From Roseicella sp. DB1501 (GTDB taxonomy: Bacteria > Pseudomonadota > Alphaproteobacteria > Acetobacterales > Acetobacteraceae), in the NCBI RefSeq assembly GCF_013112485.1, contig NZ_JABFHG010000007.1, positions 297,114 to 361,113 of the forward strand: a stretch of DNA of 64,000 nucleotides, written 5' to 3'. The notes under the pieces were generated by a model. That model saw nothing but the letters and a program-made list of their open reading frames with translations. It was not told the origin of the DNA and made no database searches. A program made the translations under genes and the position numbers. Of this stretch, positions 19,223-27,873 are shown in pieces. The first letter of the stretch is position 1. The number at the start of each line of letters is the position of its first letter.

Positions 19223-20047
19223 TCAGCTCCAGATCGGCAGGCGCAGCCACCAGCCCCACCATTCCGGCCAGCCTCGGGTCCAGAACGGGCCGCTGATGAC
19301 GATGCACACCGCGCTCCAGACACCGGCGCTCAGCGCCAGGAACAGGCCGAGGCGGTGGATGCCGAGCGTACCGACCGAGTAGCCGATGACATCGCGGTAG
19401 AAGGTGTTCTCGTGCTCCGCCGTCTTCACCGGCTCGCCCTTCTTCGGGTTCAGCGCGGCGAGGACCAGCGAGGCGTGCAGCGAGAGCGCAAAGGTCGTGG
19501 TGAAGAAGAAGGTCACCGCGATCATGTGCGCGGGATTGTAGTGGAAGTGCAGATACTGGTAGCCGACGTTGGAAACCCAATCGAGGTGGCTCCAGATGCC
19601 ATAGGGGAAGCCGTGCCCCCAGCCGCCCATCAGCACCGGCCGCACCACCACGAGCGTGACATAGGCCAGGATGGCGACGCTGAAGGCGACCGGGATGTGG
19701 TATCCCATGGCCAGCTTGCGGGCGATCTCGGCCTGCCGCAGCGCCCAGGAGCAGAAGGCGCCGATGGCGCAGACCGTGATCGCCTGCCACAGCCCGCCGG
19801 CCTTGAGCGGCGCGAAGCCGAGGCCGTAGCTGAGATCCGGCGGCGGGATGTTGATCAGCCAGATATTGAAGGTGCCCTGGATCGCGGCGCCGTACAGGAT
19901 CAGCGCCGTGCCGAGCGCGCTGAAGAAGATCGTCGTGACGCCGAAGAAGCCGACGTAGAAGGGGCCGACCCAGAAATCGAACAGGTCACCCCCCAGCAGG
20001 GTCCCGCCACGGACGCGGTACTTCCTCTCGTAGCTCAGCATCGCCAT
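19223..20047 (-). CDS. pufL: Photosynthetic reaction centre L subunit
   Basis: 274 residues, five membrane helices. It begins [20 protein letters not shown], which is standard for PufL. It shows [40 protein letters not shown] and [21 protein letters not shown], carrying His ligands of the special pair, accessory pigment and iron. It has a near-perfect Shine-Dalgarno (AAGGAGGA). The gene follows the pufA-pufL hairpin. Confidence 0.98.
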   Translation of the reverse strand: MAMLSYERKYRVRGGTLLGGDLFDFWVGPFYVGFFGVTTIFFSALGTALILYGAAIQGTFNIWLINIPPPDLSYGLGFAPLKAGGLWQAITVCAIGAFCSWALRQAEIARKLAMGYHIPVAFSVAILAYVTLVVVRPVLMGGWGHGFPYGIWSHLDWVSNVGYQYLHFHYNPAHMIAVTFFFTTTFALSLHASLVLAALNPKKGEPVKTAEHENTFYRDVIGYSVGTLGIHRLGLFLALSAGVWSAVCIVISGPFWTRGWPEWWGWWLRLPIWS

Positions 20048-20082
20048 GCCGCGATCCTCCTTCGCTCGGCCGCCCTGGCCTT

Positions 20083-20105
20083 GGGCGGGGCCGGGAGCCC
20101 CGCCC
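20083..20105 (-). other. pufA-pufL intercistronic RNA hairpin
   Basis: GGGCGGGGC (20083-20091) pairs perfectly with GCCCCGCCC (20097-20105) around a 5-nt loop. It is not followed by a U-run on the minus strand, so it is not a terminator. A stem-loop here is known in Rhodobacter to protect the pufBA mRNA 3' end and raise the LH1:RC ratio; the same role is inferred. Confidence 0.8.
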
Positions 20106-20128
20106 GCTGTTTCGTCGGGACGACGACG

Positions 20129-20338
20129 CTACCGTGTCGTCCCCGGCGCCGGTCCGGGCAGCGGGGTCATCTGTCCCGCCGTGGCCCCGGGGGCGGCCGT
20201 CCGACGCGCTCCCTCCAACCAGTTGAACCTGTCGGTGCTGAGCAGGATGAAGTGGATCAGCAGCGCCAGGACCAGCAGGAAGGTGAAGAGCGCGACCAGC
20301 GCCCGCCTCGGATCGAAAAGCAGCCAAATCCGCCACAT
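20129..20338 (-). CDS. pufA: Light-harvesting 1 alpha subunit
   Basis: 69 residues, one membrane helix. It starts [20 protein letters not shown] and has the bacteriochlorophyll ligand His29 in [17 protein letters not shown], the LH1 alpha signature. The C-terminal tail (residues 43-69) is longer than usual and rich in Ala, Pro, Gly and Thr. It lies 13 bp downstream of pufB. Confidence 0.97.
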   Translation of the reverse strand: MWRIWLLFDPRRALVALFTFLLVLALLIHFILLSTDRFNWLEGARRTAAPGATAGQMTPLPGPAPGTTR

Positions 20339-20351
20339 GGTCTGTCCCTCC

Positions 20352-20576
20352 CTAAGTGAGCATCGAGAGCACGCTGGTCGCGCCATCCAGCAGCGAGCTG
20401 CGATACCCCTCGGGCCCGGGCAGCCACGGGCGCCACTGCCAGACCAGGAAGTGGGCGATGATGGCGATCACCGTGAAGACGATGAAGCTGGTGACGAAGA
20501 TGCTGTGGAACTCCCTCGCCTCCGGCTCCGTGAGCCCCGACAAGGAGACATCCTTCTTGTCCCTTGTGTCAGACAT
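20352..20576 (-). CDS. pufB: Light-harvesting 1 beta subunit
   Basis: 74 residues with the standard beta features: N-terminal [16 protein letters not shown], His24 and the pigment ligand His42 in [17 protein letters not shown]. The C-terminal tail after PGPEGY is longer than typical. The 108-bp gap upstream to bchZ contains no pufQ. Confidence 0.97.
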   Translation of the reverse strand: MSDTRDKKDVSLSGLTEPEAREFHSIFVTSFIVFTVIAIIAHFLVWQWRPWLPGPEGYRSSLLDGATSVLSMLT

Positions 20577-20684
20577 GCTGGCACCTCTCGGTATTTGGCC
20601 TCTCGGCCGTTGCCGCGCGGGTCCCGTGCGGCCGGGATCGTCGCAGCGCTCTGCGTCGCGGACGATGGCGGGGGCCAGGGCGGC

Positions 20685-22130
20685 TCACGGCACGCCCTCC
20701 TCGAGAAGCGAGCGGGCGAGGCTCTCGGCCGTCACGCGCCGCTCGCCGGCGGCACGGGCCTTCCGCTCCGCTTGCTCGCGCAGGCGCTTGGCCGCGGAGA
20801 TGCGCAGCAGGAAGGGCTCGGCCTGCAGCCGCTCCTCCAGCATCTCGAGAGCCGCCTCGTCCCAGCTTTCCGCGACGCGTGCCGGCGTGGGATCGATCCG
20901 ATCGAGCTCGGTGCCGAGCGGCAGGATGTGGAACAGCGCGTCGAAGAGCGCGTTGCAGTATTCCTGCACCACATAGGCGGCGCCGGCATAGCCCATGAAG
21001 GGCGTGCCGGTGCTCCGCCGGATGATCGCGCCGGGGAAGGAGGCGGGGATGTAGATGGCGCGGCTGCGCAGCTCGGCCGCGTACATGCGCTCGTTGTAGG
21101 AACCGAAGAGCACCAGCGGCGGCGTGTCGCGCATCGCCTGGCGCACCGCCGCGTTGTCGGGCTTCTCCCCGGGCCGCCGGGCGAAGGAGAAGGCGCAGGG
21201 GATGCCGAGCTCCTCCTCCAGCAGCCGGCGCAGGCCGCGCTCATAGGTCTCGGTCGCCACCACCGCGAAGGCGGCGCTGGCGAAGAAGTCCTGCGTCACA
21301 CTTCGCCAGAGGTCCCACAAGACCTTCAGCGTGGTGTGCTTCTCGCGCTCGATGAAGGGCTCCGGATCTAGGCCGGTCAGCTCCCCCAGCTTGCGCAGGA
21401 AATTGGTCGTGGCGAAGACGCCCATGGGCGCCATCAACCAGGGCCGCTCCAGCGTCTCGCAGAGCCGCCGCCCGAATTCGCGGTAGAGGCAGATGTTGAC
21501 GTCGGCATCGGGCAGCCGGGCGATGTCCTCGATATGGCTGCCGAGGGGGAAGACGAGGTTCACCACGCAGCCCATGCCCTCCACCAGGCGGCGGACCTCG
21601 GCGAGGTCGGAGGGCATGTTGAAGGTGCCGTAGATCGGCCCGATGAGATTGACGCGCGGCGGCTCGCCGGGCTTGCGCGTGCGCGGCCGGGTCTTCCCGC
21701 GCCGGTCGCCGAACTCCGTCCAGAGCCAGTTGATGGCGCGGTCGGCCGCCTGCCACTGGTCCTCGTCGATGGTGCGCGGGATGAAGCGGCGCAGGTTGCT
21801 GCCCTCGGGCGTGACGCCGCCGCCGATCATCTCGGCGATGGAGCCGGTGACGACGACGGCCGGCAGGTCCGGGTCCTGGGTGCCGGCGGCCCGCCGCAGC
21901 GCGCCCTCCGTGCCGTTCTGCGAAAGCGCATCCTCGTCGAGGCCGGTGACCACGATGGGCAGCTCATGCGGCGGCAACGCATCCGTGTAGTGCAGCACCG
22001 CCGTCACCGGCAGGTTCTCGCAGCCGACCGGCCCGTCGATCACCACGCGCAGCCCGCGCAGCGCGGTGAAGGCGTAGACCGCGCCCCAATAGCCGCCGGC
22101 ACGGTCGTGATCGAGCACGAGCATGGCCAT
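20685..22130 (-). CDS. bchZ: Chlorophyllide a reductase subunit Z
   Basis: 481 residues. With BchY it forms the catalytic component of chlorophyllide a reductase (COR), which reduces the C7-C8 bond of ring B. It starts [21 protein letters not shown], and shows [25 protein letters not shown] and the nitrogenase-like [19 protein letters not shown]. The C-terminus carries [13 protein letters not shown] second in-frame ATG lies two codons in. It overlaps the bchY stop by one base. Confidence 0.97.
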   Translation of the reverse strand: MAMLVLDHDRAGGYWGAVYAFTALRGLRVVIDGPVGCENLPVTAVLHYTDALPPHELPIVVTGLDEDALSQNGTEGALRRAAGTQDPDLPAVVVTGSIAEMIGGGVTPEGSNLRRFIPRTIDEDQWQAADRAINWLWTEFGDRRGKTRPRTRKPGEPPRVNLIGPIYGTFNMPSDLAEVRRLVEGMGCVVNLVFPLGSHIEDIARLPDADVNICLYREFGRRLCETLERPWLMAPMGVFATTNFLRKLGELTGLDPEPFIEREKHTTLKVLWDLWRSVTQDFFASAAFAVVATETYERGLRRLLEEELGIPCAFSFARRPGEKPDNAAVRQAMRDTPPLVLFGSYNERMYAAELRSRAIYIPASFPGAIIRRSTGTPFMGYAGAAYVVQEYCNALFDALFHILPLGTELDRIDPTPARVAESWDEAALEMLEERLQAEPFLLRISAAKRLREQAERKARAAGERRVTAESLARSLLEEGVP

Positions 22131-23647
22131 CAGCTCCCCACCGCCTCGTCCGCCTTCACCCGCATGGCGCGCAGCTTGCGCTGCCGCTCGCGGAAGCCGG
22201 GCGGATCGGCGGGCTTGCCGGCGAAGCCGTAGCCCGCGGCATCGCGCGCGCCGACGCCCTCGAAGAAGGACACCATGCGGGAGAAGCGGCCGGACTGGCG
22301 CGTCTGCGCCGCGACGATGCCGGCCAGCGCGCCGGCGCCGGCGGGGCCGAAGAGCGGCCGGGCCGAGACCATGTTGGTGAAATAGAGCGCCGGGACGCCC
22401 TGCTCCTTGGCCGCCTGCACCAGCGGCGTGGTGCCGAGGGCGAGGTCGGGACGCACCTCGCGCATCGCCGCGAGGTCCTGCTCCAGCGAGGCGCGGTACT
22501 GCACATGCGCGCCCCGCGCCTCCAGCCAGGTGCGATCCGGCTCGCTCCATTCGGTGCGCGGCAGGGCGGTGCCGATATAGGGCACCTCGGCGCCGGCCTC
22601 GATCAGCAGCCTGGCGACCAGCAGCTCGGAGCCCTCGTAGCCGGAGACCGTCACCCGCGCCTGGATCGGATGGCGTGCCAGGGCGGCGCGAATCGCCGCG
22701 ACGGCCTGGTCGGTCGCCGCGCCGATGCGCGCGGCGGGTAGGCCGGCAGCGCGGCCGATCGCCTCCAGCCAAGCGGCGCTGCCCTCGGCGCCCACCGGGC
22801 CGGAGCCGATGACCGGCCGCCCGGCGGCGCGGAACTCGCGCAGCGTCGCCGTGTAGAAGGGATGCAGCGCAGCGGCCGCGACGCAATCGAGCGAGGCGTA
22901 GAGATCGCGCCACTCGCGGGCCGGCAGCGGCGGCGCCAGGCCGAGCCCCATGGGCCGCAGCAGCGCGGCGATGCCGGGCGGATCAGCCGGGAACAGCTCG
23001 CCGATCGGCGCCACCAGGGGTTCGCCCTCCTGCCGGTCGCGCGGCCGCGCCACCGGCCCCGCCTCGGCCTCCAGCCGCGCCGTCCGCAGCATGGCGCCCG
23101 CCAGCACGTCCTTCGCCTCGGCATGCGTCGGCACGCCGAAGCCGGGCACGTCGATGCCGATGATGCGCACGCCGTCGATCTGGCGCGGCAACCGGTCCAA
23201 CGGCACGCCGGAGGCGGTGGGGACGCAGAGGTTGATCACCACCACCGCGTCATGCTCCTCCGGCCGGGCGCTCGCCCGGACCGCATCACGGATGTCCTCG
23301 AACAGCCGGCCGGTGACGAGCGTCTCCGAGTTGAAGGGCACGTAACCCACCGTGCGGCGCGCGCCGTAGAAATGGCTGGTGAAGGTGAGGCCGTAGACGC
23401 AGCAGGCCGAGCCGGAGAGGATCGTCGCGACCCGGCGCATCCGCAGCCCAACGCGCAGCGCGCCGAAGGCGGGGCACATGGATTGCGGCTGGTCGTGCGG
23501 GCCGCGCGGATAGTCGGCCAGCATCCGGTCGAGCGCCGCGCTCTTGCCGGCGGCGCGGGCGGCGGCCTGCATGGTCTCCCGACCGCCATGGCAGCCCTCG
23601 CCCGGCGGCAGCGTGGGGGGCGCCGCGGGGGGTGGGACGTCGCTCAT
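22130..23647 (-). CDS. bchY: Chlorophyllide a reductase subunit Y
   Basis: 505-residue NifD-like partner of BchZ. Cluster-ligand regions include [13 protein letters not shown] and [20 protein letters not shown]. Other stretches seen are [30 protein letters not shown] and [19 protein letters not shown]. The start at 23647 directly abuts the bchX stop codon. Confidence 0.97.
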   Translation of the reverse strand: MSDVPPPAAPPTLPPGEGCHGGRETMQAAARAAGKSAALDRMLADYPRGPHDQPQSMCPAFGALRVGLRMRRVATILSGSACCVYGLTFTSHFYGARRTVGYVPFNSETLVTGRLFEDIRDAVRASARPEEHDAVVVINLCVPTASGVPLDRLPRQIDGVRIIGIDVPGFGVPTHAEAKDVLAGAMLRTARLEAEAGPVARPRDRQEGEPLVAPIGELFPADPPGIAALLRPMGLGLAPPLPAREWRDLYASLDCVAAAALHPFYTATLREFRAAGRPVIGSGPVGAEGSAAWLEAIGRAAGLPAARIGAATDQAVAAIRAALARHPIQARVTVSGYEGSELLVARLLIEAGAEVPYIGTALPRTEWSEPDRTWLEARGAHVQYRASLEQDLAAMREVRPDLALGTTPLVQAAKEQGVPALYFTNMVSARPLFGPAGAGALAGIVAAQTRQSGRFSRMVSFFEGVGARDAAGYGFAGKPADPPGFRERQRKLRAMRVKADEAVGS

Positions 23648-24670
23648 TCAGACGCTTCCCTCGTAGACGACCTCGAGCGAGGGGCGCGCCAGCGTCTCCG
23701 TGGCGCACATATCCGCCATGGTCGCGGGCTGCAGCACCACGTCGCGGCCGACCGCATCGCCCGAGAAGAGGCCGAGCAATGCCTCCTGGGTCAGGGGCGT
23801 CGGCCGCAGCGGCGGGGCCTCCGCCACGCGCAGGCCGAGCGCGTCGAAGAGCGGCGCCCAGCGCCCGCCCGGCCGGCCGATGATCTCATAATTGGCGCTC
23901 TTGCGGCGGATGTCCTCGTCGGCCGGGATCGCGGCCAGCACCGGGATGCCGGCGGCCTGGGCGAAGGCCTGCGCCTCGCCGGTGCCGTCATCCTTGTTCA
24001 CGACCATGCCGGCCACGCCGACATTGCCGCCGAGCCGGCGGAAATACTCGACCGCCGAGCAGACATTGTTCGCCACGTAGAGCGACTGCAGGTCGTTCGA
24101 CCCGACGACGATCACCTTCTGGCACATGTCGCGCGCGATCGGCAGGCCGAAGCCGCCGCAGACCACGTCGCCCAGGAAGTCGAGCAGCACGTAGTCGAAG
24201 CCCCAGTCGTGGAAGCCAAGCTTCTCCAGCAGCTCGAAGCCGTGGATGATGCCGCGGCCGCCGCAGCCGCGCCCGACCTCGGGCCCGCCGAGCTCCATGG
24301 CGAAAACGCCGTCGCGCTTGAAGCAGACATCGCCGATCTGCACCGCCTCGCCCGCCGCCTTCTTGCGCGAGGAGGTCTCGATGATGGTCGGGCAGCTCCG
24401 TCCGCCGAAGAGCAGCGAGGTCGTGTCGCTCTTCGGGTCGCAGCCGATCAGCAGCACCCGCTTGCCCTGCTGGGCGAGCATGTAGCTGAGATTGGCCAGG
24501 GTGAAGGATTTGCCGATGCCGCCCTTGCCGTAGATGGCGATCACCTGCGTCGTCCGGGAGGCCGGCCCGTCCGCGACCCGCGCGGGCGCCTGCGCCGCCT
24601 CCGCGCGCAGCCGCCCGTGCAGGCTCGCCATCGGCTGTGCCGAACCGGCGGAGACGAGGGGTGCGTTCAT
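23648..24670 (-). CDS. bchX: Chlorophyllide a reductase iron protein (subunit X)
   Basis: 340-residue NifH-like ATPase that feeds electrons to BchYZ. It has P-loop [20 protein letters not shown] near residue 44, the CDPKSDTTSLLFGG segment, [4Fe-4S] ligand regions EVGRGCGGRG and [15 protein letters not shown]. The ATG at 24670 overlaps the bchC stop (ATGA). Confidence 0.97.
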   Translation of the reverse strand: MNAPLVSAGSAQPMASLHGRLRAEAAQAPARVADGPASRTTQVIAIYGKGGIGKSFTLANLSYMLAQQGKRVLLIGCDPKSDTTSLLFGGRSCPTIIETSSRKKAAGEAVQIGDVCFKRDGVFAMELGGPEVGRGCGGRGIIHGFELLEKLGFHDWGFDYVLLDFLGDVVCGGFGLPIARDMCQKVIVVGSNDLQSLYVANNVCSAVEYFRRLGGNVGVAGMVVNKDDGTGEAQAFAQAAGIPVLAAIPADEDIRRKSANYEIIGRPGGRWAPLFDALGLRVAEAPPLRPTPLTQEALLGLFSGDAVGRDVVLQPATMADMCATETLARPSLEVVYEGSV

Positions 24671-25599
24671 GCGGTACCTCTCCAGTCCAGGACCATCTTC
24701 AGGCAGGCGGAATCGCCGAAGGCGGTGCGATAGGCCGCCTCGGCTTCGCTCGCGGCGCGGCGATGGGTGATCAGGCCGTCGAGCGAGAGCCGCCCCTCCG
24801 CCACCAGCCGGGAGACGGCGAGCAGATCCTCGGGCTTCCATTCCGCGGCGACGCGGATGCGCGCCTCCCGCAGGAAAGCGGGCGGGAAGGCGAAGCGGAG
24901 CGGCTCGGCATAGAAGCCGGCGAGCACCACCTCGCCGCCCGGCGCCAGCCGCGCGATCAACGTGTCCAGCAGGGCCGGATCGCCGCTCGCATCGTAGATC
25001 GCGCGGTAGTCGCACCGCTCATCCGCTTCCGGCTGCAGCACGGCATAGCCCGCGGCGCCCGCGGCGCGGACCGGATCGCGCTCCCAGACCGCCGGCGGCG
25101 AGGCACCGGCGAGCGGCGCGAGCCGCGCCAGCAGGCGCCCGAGCACGCCGTGCCCAACGACGAGATCGGGCGGCAGGCAGCGTGGCGCTGAGAGCGCGTG
25201 CCAGGCCGTCGCCGCCAGCGCCAGCAGGACGCCCTGCTCGCCGAGCCCGGCCTCGATGCGAATCGCGCGCGCCGCGGGCAGGACGAGGCGCGAGGCAGCG
25301 CCGCCGAACAGCCCGCGCACCGCGCCGAAGCAGCGCGCACCGGGGACGAAGACGGGATCGCCGGGCCGCAGCCCGGCGGAGGGCCCGGCGGCGGCGACGC
25401 GGCCGACCGATTCGTAGCCGGGCACCAACGGGTAGCCGAGGCCGGGGAAGGGCGGCATCCGGCCGGACCAGAGAAGGCGTTCCGTGCCGGTGCTGATGCC
25501 GCTCCAGGCGACCTCGACCACCACATCCGCCTCGCCCGGAGGCGAGAGGCTGAGCCGGCGGAGCGCCAGGCGCTCTGGTTCTTCGAGGATCACGGCCAT
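24667..25599 (-). CDS. bchC: Bacteriochlorophyllide a 3-hydroxyethyl dehydrogenase
   Basis: 310-residue alcohol-dehydrogenase-like enzyme oxidising the 3-hydroxyethyl group to 3-acetyl. It begins MAVILEEPERLALRRLSLSPPGEAD. It shows WSGISTGTERLLWSGRMPPFPGLGYPLVPGYESVG split across the N-terminal half, VVGHGVLGRLLARL (nucleotide site), and GGEVVLAGFYAEPL. It is the first gene of the bchCXYZ-pufBALMC transcript. A double PpsR operator and a sigma70-like promoter lie 34-77 bp upstream. Confidence 0.96.
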   Translation of the reverse strand: MAVILEEPERLALRRLSLSPPGEADVVVEVAWSGISTGTERLLWSGRMPPFPGLGYPLVPGYESVGRVAAAGPSAGLRPGDPVFVPGARCFGAVRGLFGGAASRLVLPAARAIRIEAGLGEQGVLLALAATAWHALSAPRCLPPDLVVGHGVLGRLLARLAPLAGASPPAVWERDPVRAAGAAGYAVLQPEADERCDYRAIYDASGDPALLDTLIARLAPGGEVVLAGFYAEPLRFAFPPAFLREARIRVAAEWKPEDLLAVSRLVAEGRLSLDGLITHRRAASEAEAAYRTAFGDSACLKMVLDWRGTA

Positions 25600-25632
25600 G
25601 GCGTCCACGGCAGGACTCCGCGTGCTGACGTA

Positions 25633-25676
25633 TGTCAGTTTAGTATGACTAATTTTTATGTCAATTTTATCTGACA
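25633..25676 (-). promoter_or_regulatory. bchC promoter with double PpsR/CrtJ operator
   Basis: Two palindromes: TGTCAATTTTATCTGACA (25659-25676, exact TGT-N12-ACA) and TGTCAGTTTAGTATGACT (25633-25650, one mismatch), separated by exactly 8 bp. On the minus strand a -35-like TTGACA (25664-25659) and a -10-like TAAACT (25642-25637) with a 16-bp spacer fall inside the two palindromes. A repressor bound here would block RNA polymerase. The gap is markedly AT-rich compared with its surroundings. Confidence 0.88.
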
Positions 25677-25712
25677 GATGAGGCCTGCCACATCGGCGCG
25701 ATCGGTCGGGCC

Positions 25713-26867
25713 TCATGTCGCCAGCCTCGCCAGCATCACCCGCACCAGCAGCGGCGTGCCGGTGTGCAGCAGGCGCGGCGGCGCGAAGCCGGCGGCACGC
25801 AGCAGGCCGTCGATCTCCTCTGGCCGACGCGGCCGGCCCTGGCCCATCGCCAGCAGGTAGAAGCCGAAATACGCCTCGCCGGCGGGCTCAGCCTCCGGCG
25901 TGCCTGCCATCGGCTCGGCGAGCAGCAGCCTGCCCCCCGGCGGCAGCGCCCGCCGCACGGCCCGCAGGATGGCGAGGGCGGCGGCATCGTCGTGGTCGTG
26001 CAACACGCGCACCAGCGAGATCAGGTCGGCGCCGCCAGGCAGCGGGTCGCGCAGGAAGTCGCCGCCGATCGCGCTCGCCCGGCCTTCGAGCCCCGCCCGG
26101 GCGAAGCGGGCCCGCGCCCGCGCGGCCACGGCCGGAAGGTCGAAGAGCAGGAGCCGGAGATGCGGCGCGCGGGCGGCGGCGGCGGCCAGGAACACGCCCT
26201 CCCCGCCGCCCAGGTCGAGCAGGCAGCGATGCGCGCGCAGCGGCGCGACGTCGAGGACCTCCTCGGCGATCATCGCCTGGGAGGCCGCCATCAGCGTGGA
26301 ATAGGCCGCTACCGCCTCGGCATCGAGCGCATCGGGTCGCTCCCGCCCGGCATAGGGCCAGAGCCGCGCGAGATCCGTCGCCCCGTGCCGCTCGCCGCGC
26401 AGCAGCGCCACCGGGTCACTCAGATCGGCGTAGAGCGCCGCATGGTGCTCCACCATCGCCACCAGCCCGGCATTGTCGATCAGGGCCGCGCCGAGCGAGC
26501 CAAGCGCGAAGCGCCCGCCGCGCCGCCGCGCCACCAGGCCCAGCGAGGCGGCCGCGCCGAGCAGCCGCTGCGCCGCCGCCTCGCCGAGGCCGAGGCGCGG
26601 CGCCAGGGCGGCGGCGTCCATCGGCCCCTCGGCGCGCAGCAGCTCACAGAGCCGCAGCCGCACGCAGGCCAGCAGCACCTGCGAATAGACGAAGCCGGCG
26701 CAGAGATCGAAGAGCGCCCGCGTCCGCCGCCGCGCCACCGGCCGCGTGAGCGGAAAGCGCGCCGCCCAGCGGCGGAAGCGCGGATTCGCCACCAGCCCTT
26801 CGCGCAGGTCGCGCAGGCGATCCAGCGCGCCCGGCAGCATGGACGGGGCGATGACCCGCGCGGCCAT
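25713..26867 (-). CDS. crtF: Hydroxy-carotenoid O-methyltransferase
   Basis: 384 residues. It transfers methyl from SAM to the tertiary hydroxyl of demethylspheroidene or rhodopin-type carotenoids. N-terminal half: FVYSQVLLACVRLRLCELL (dimerisation/HTH region). C-terminal half: SAM site LLDLGGGEGVFLAAAA, ISLVRVLHDHDDAAALAILR and PGGRLLLAEPMAGTPEAE. It follows crtE by 9 bp and precedes bchC, the usual alphaproteobacterial order. Confidence 0.93.
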   Translation of the reverse strand: MAARVIAPSMLPGALDRLRDLREGLVANPRFRRWAARFPLTRPVARRRTRALFDLCAGFVYSQVLLACVRLRLCELLRAEGPMDAAALAPRLGLGEAAAQRLLGAAASLGLVARRRGGRFALGSLGAALIDNAGLVAMVEHHAALYADLSDPVALLRGERHGATDLARLWPYAGRERPDALDAEAVAAYSTLMAASQAMIAEEVLDVAPLRAHRCLLDLGGGEGVFLAAAAARAPHLRLLLFDLPAVAARARARFARAGLEGRASAIGGDFLRDPLPGGADLISLVRVLHDHDDAAALAILRAVRRALPPGGRLLLAEPMAGTPEAEPAGEAYFGFYLLAMGQGRPRRPEEIDGLLRAAGFAPPRLLHTGTPLLVRVMLARLAT

Positions 26868-26876
26868 GCCGCCGGC

Positions 26877-27749
26877 TCAGGCCGCGCTGCGGCTGAGGCT
26901 GCGCGGCGTCAGCCGCCGGGCCTCGCTGCGGACGAGCGCACGCAGCTCGGCGGCGCCATGACAGGCGGGAATGGTCGCCGCCGCCTCGGCCACCAGCGCC
27001 TCAAGCCGCTGCACCGCCGCCGGGATGCCCAGCGCCAGGGCAAGGCTCGGCCGGCCGAGCGCCGCATCGCGCCCCGCGGGCTTGCCCAGCTCCTCTGGAT
27101 CGGCGACCACGTCGCGGATGTCGTCCGCCGCCTGGTAAGCCTCGCCGAGACGCTCGCCGAAGCACCGCCAGGGCGCCAGCTCGGTCGCACCGGCGCAGGC
27201 CGCGCCCGCCGCGGCCGCCGCCGCGAAGAGCGCGCCGGTCTTCTGCCGGTGATAGGCCTCGAGCGCGGCGACCGGCTCGCATTCCCAGGACTGCCCGGCG
27301 ACGATGCCATGCGGCACCCCGACGCCCTGCCCAACCGCCGCCAACACCGCGGGCAGCCGCGCCGCAGCGCCGTCGCCCCCCTGCGCCAGGGTCTGGAAGG
27401 CGAGGACGATCAGCGCATCGCCCGCCAGCAGGGCCAGCGGCACGCCGAAGGCGCGATGCACGGACGGACGGCCGCGCCGTTCGGCGGCATCGTCGAAGCA
27501 GGGCAGGTCGTCATGCACCAGCGACGCGCAGTGCAGCAGCTCGATCGCGGCCGCGGCGGCGTCGGTCAGGACCGGGGCATCCTCGCCGCAGGCCGCGGCG
27601 ACGGCGAGGCAGAGGCGCGGGCGCACCCTGGCGCCTCGAGGAAACACGGCGTGGCGCAGCGCGGCGGCGAGGCGTGGCGGCGCGTCGTCGGCTTCGGCCC
27701 GCGCCACCGCGGTCTCAAGGCTGCGCTCGATCCGGGTGACGCCGTCCAT
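26877..27749 (-). CDS. crtE: Geranylgeranyl diphosphate synthase
   Basis: 290-residue trans-prenyltransferase producing GGPP for carotenoids and the bacteriochlorophyll tail. The first Asp-rich motif is in LVHDDLPCFDDA and the second in YQAADDIRDVVAD. GARVRPRLCLAVA and SWECEPVAALEAYHRQKTGAL are also seen. The start at 27749 follows a PpsR double operator shared with the divergent crtD. Confidence 0.94.
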   Translation of the reverse strand: MDGVTRIERSLETAVARAEADDAPPRLAAALRHAVFPRGARVRPRLCLAVAAACGEDAPVLTDAAAAAIELLHCASLVHDDLPCFDDAAERRGRPSVHRAFGVPLALLAGDALIVLAFQTLAQGGDGAAARLPAVLAAVGQGVGVPHGIVAGQSWECEPVAALEAYHRQKTGALFAAAAAAGAACAGATELAPWRCFGERLGEAYQAADDIRDVVADPEELGKPAGRDAALGRPSLALALGIPAAVQRLEALVAEAAATIPACHGAAELRALVRSEARRLTPRSLSRSAA

Positions 27750-27796
27750 TGCCGCCCTCCGCTACGCCGCGTGTCCCGGATCGGGCCGCCAGCGAT

Positions 27797-27840
27797 TGTC
27801 GTTTTTGTTTGACGATTATGACTGTCAACTTCTATTGACA
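27797..27840. promoter_or_regulatory. crtE/crtD intergenic double PpsR/CrtJ operator
   Basis: TGTCAACTTCTATTGACA (27823-27840, exact TGT-N12-ACA, nearly perfectly palindromic) and TGTCGTTTTTGTTTGACG (27797-27814, final base differs) are 8 bp apart. They sit between divergent crtE (minus) and crtD (plus). One operator pair can therefore control both early and late carotenoid genes. Confidence 0.87.
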
Positions 27841-27873
27841 CATGAGTCAAGCGCAAATTGCGGGGCCCTCCTC

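Noticed and set aside
20577..20684. pufQ between bchZ and pufB
   Set aside because: The 108-bp gap has no suitable minus-strand frame.
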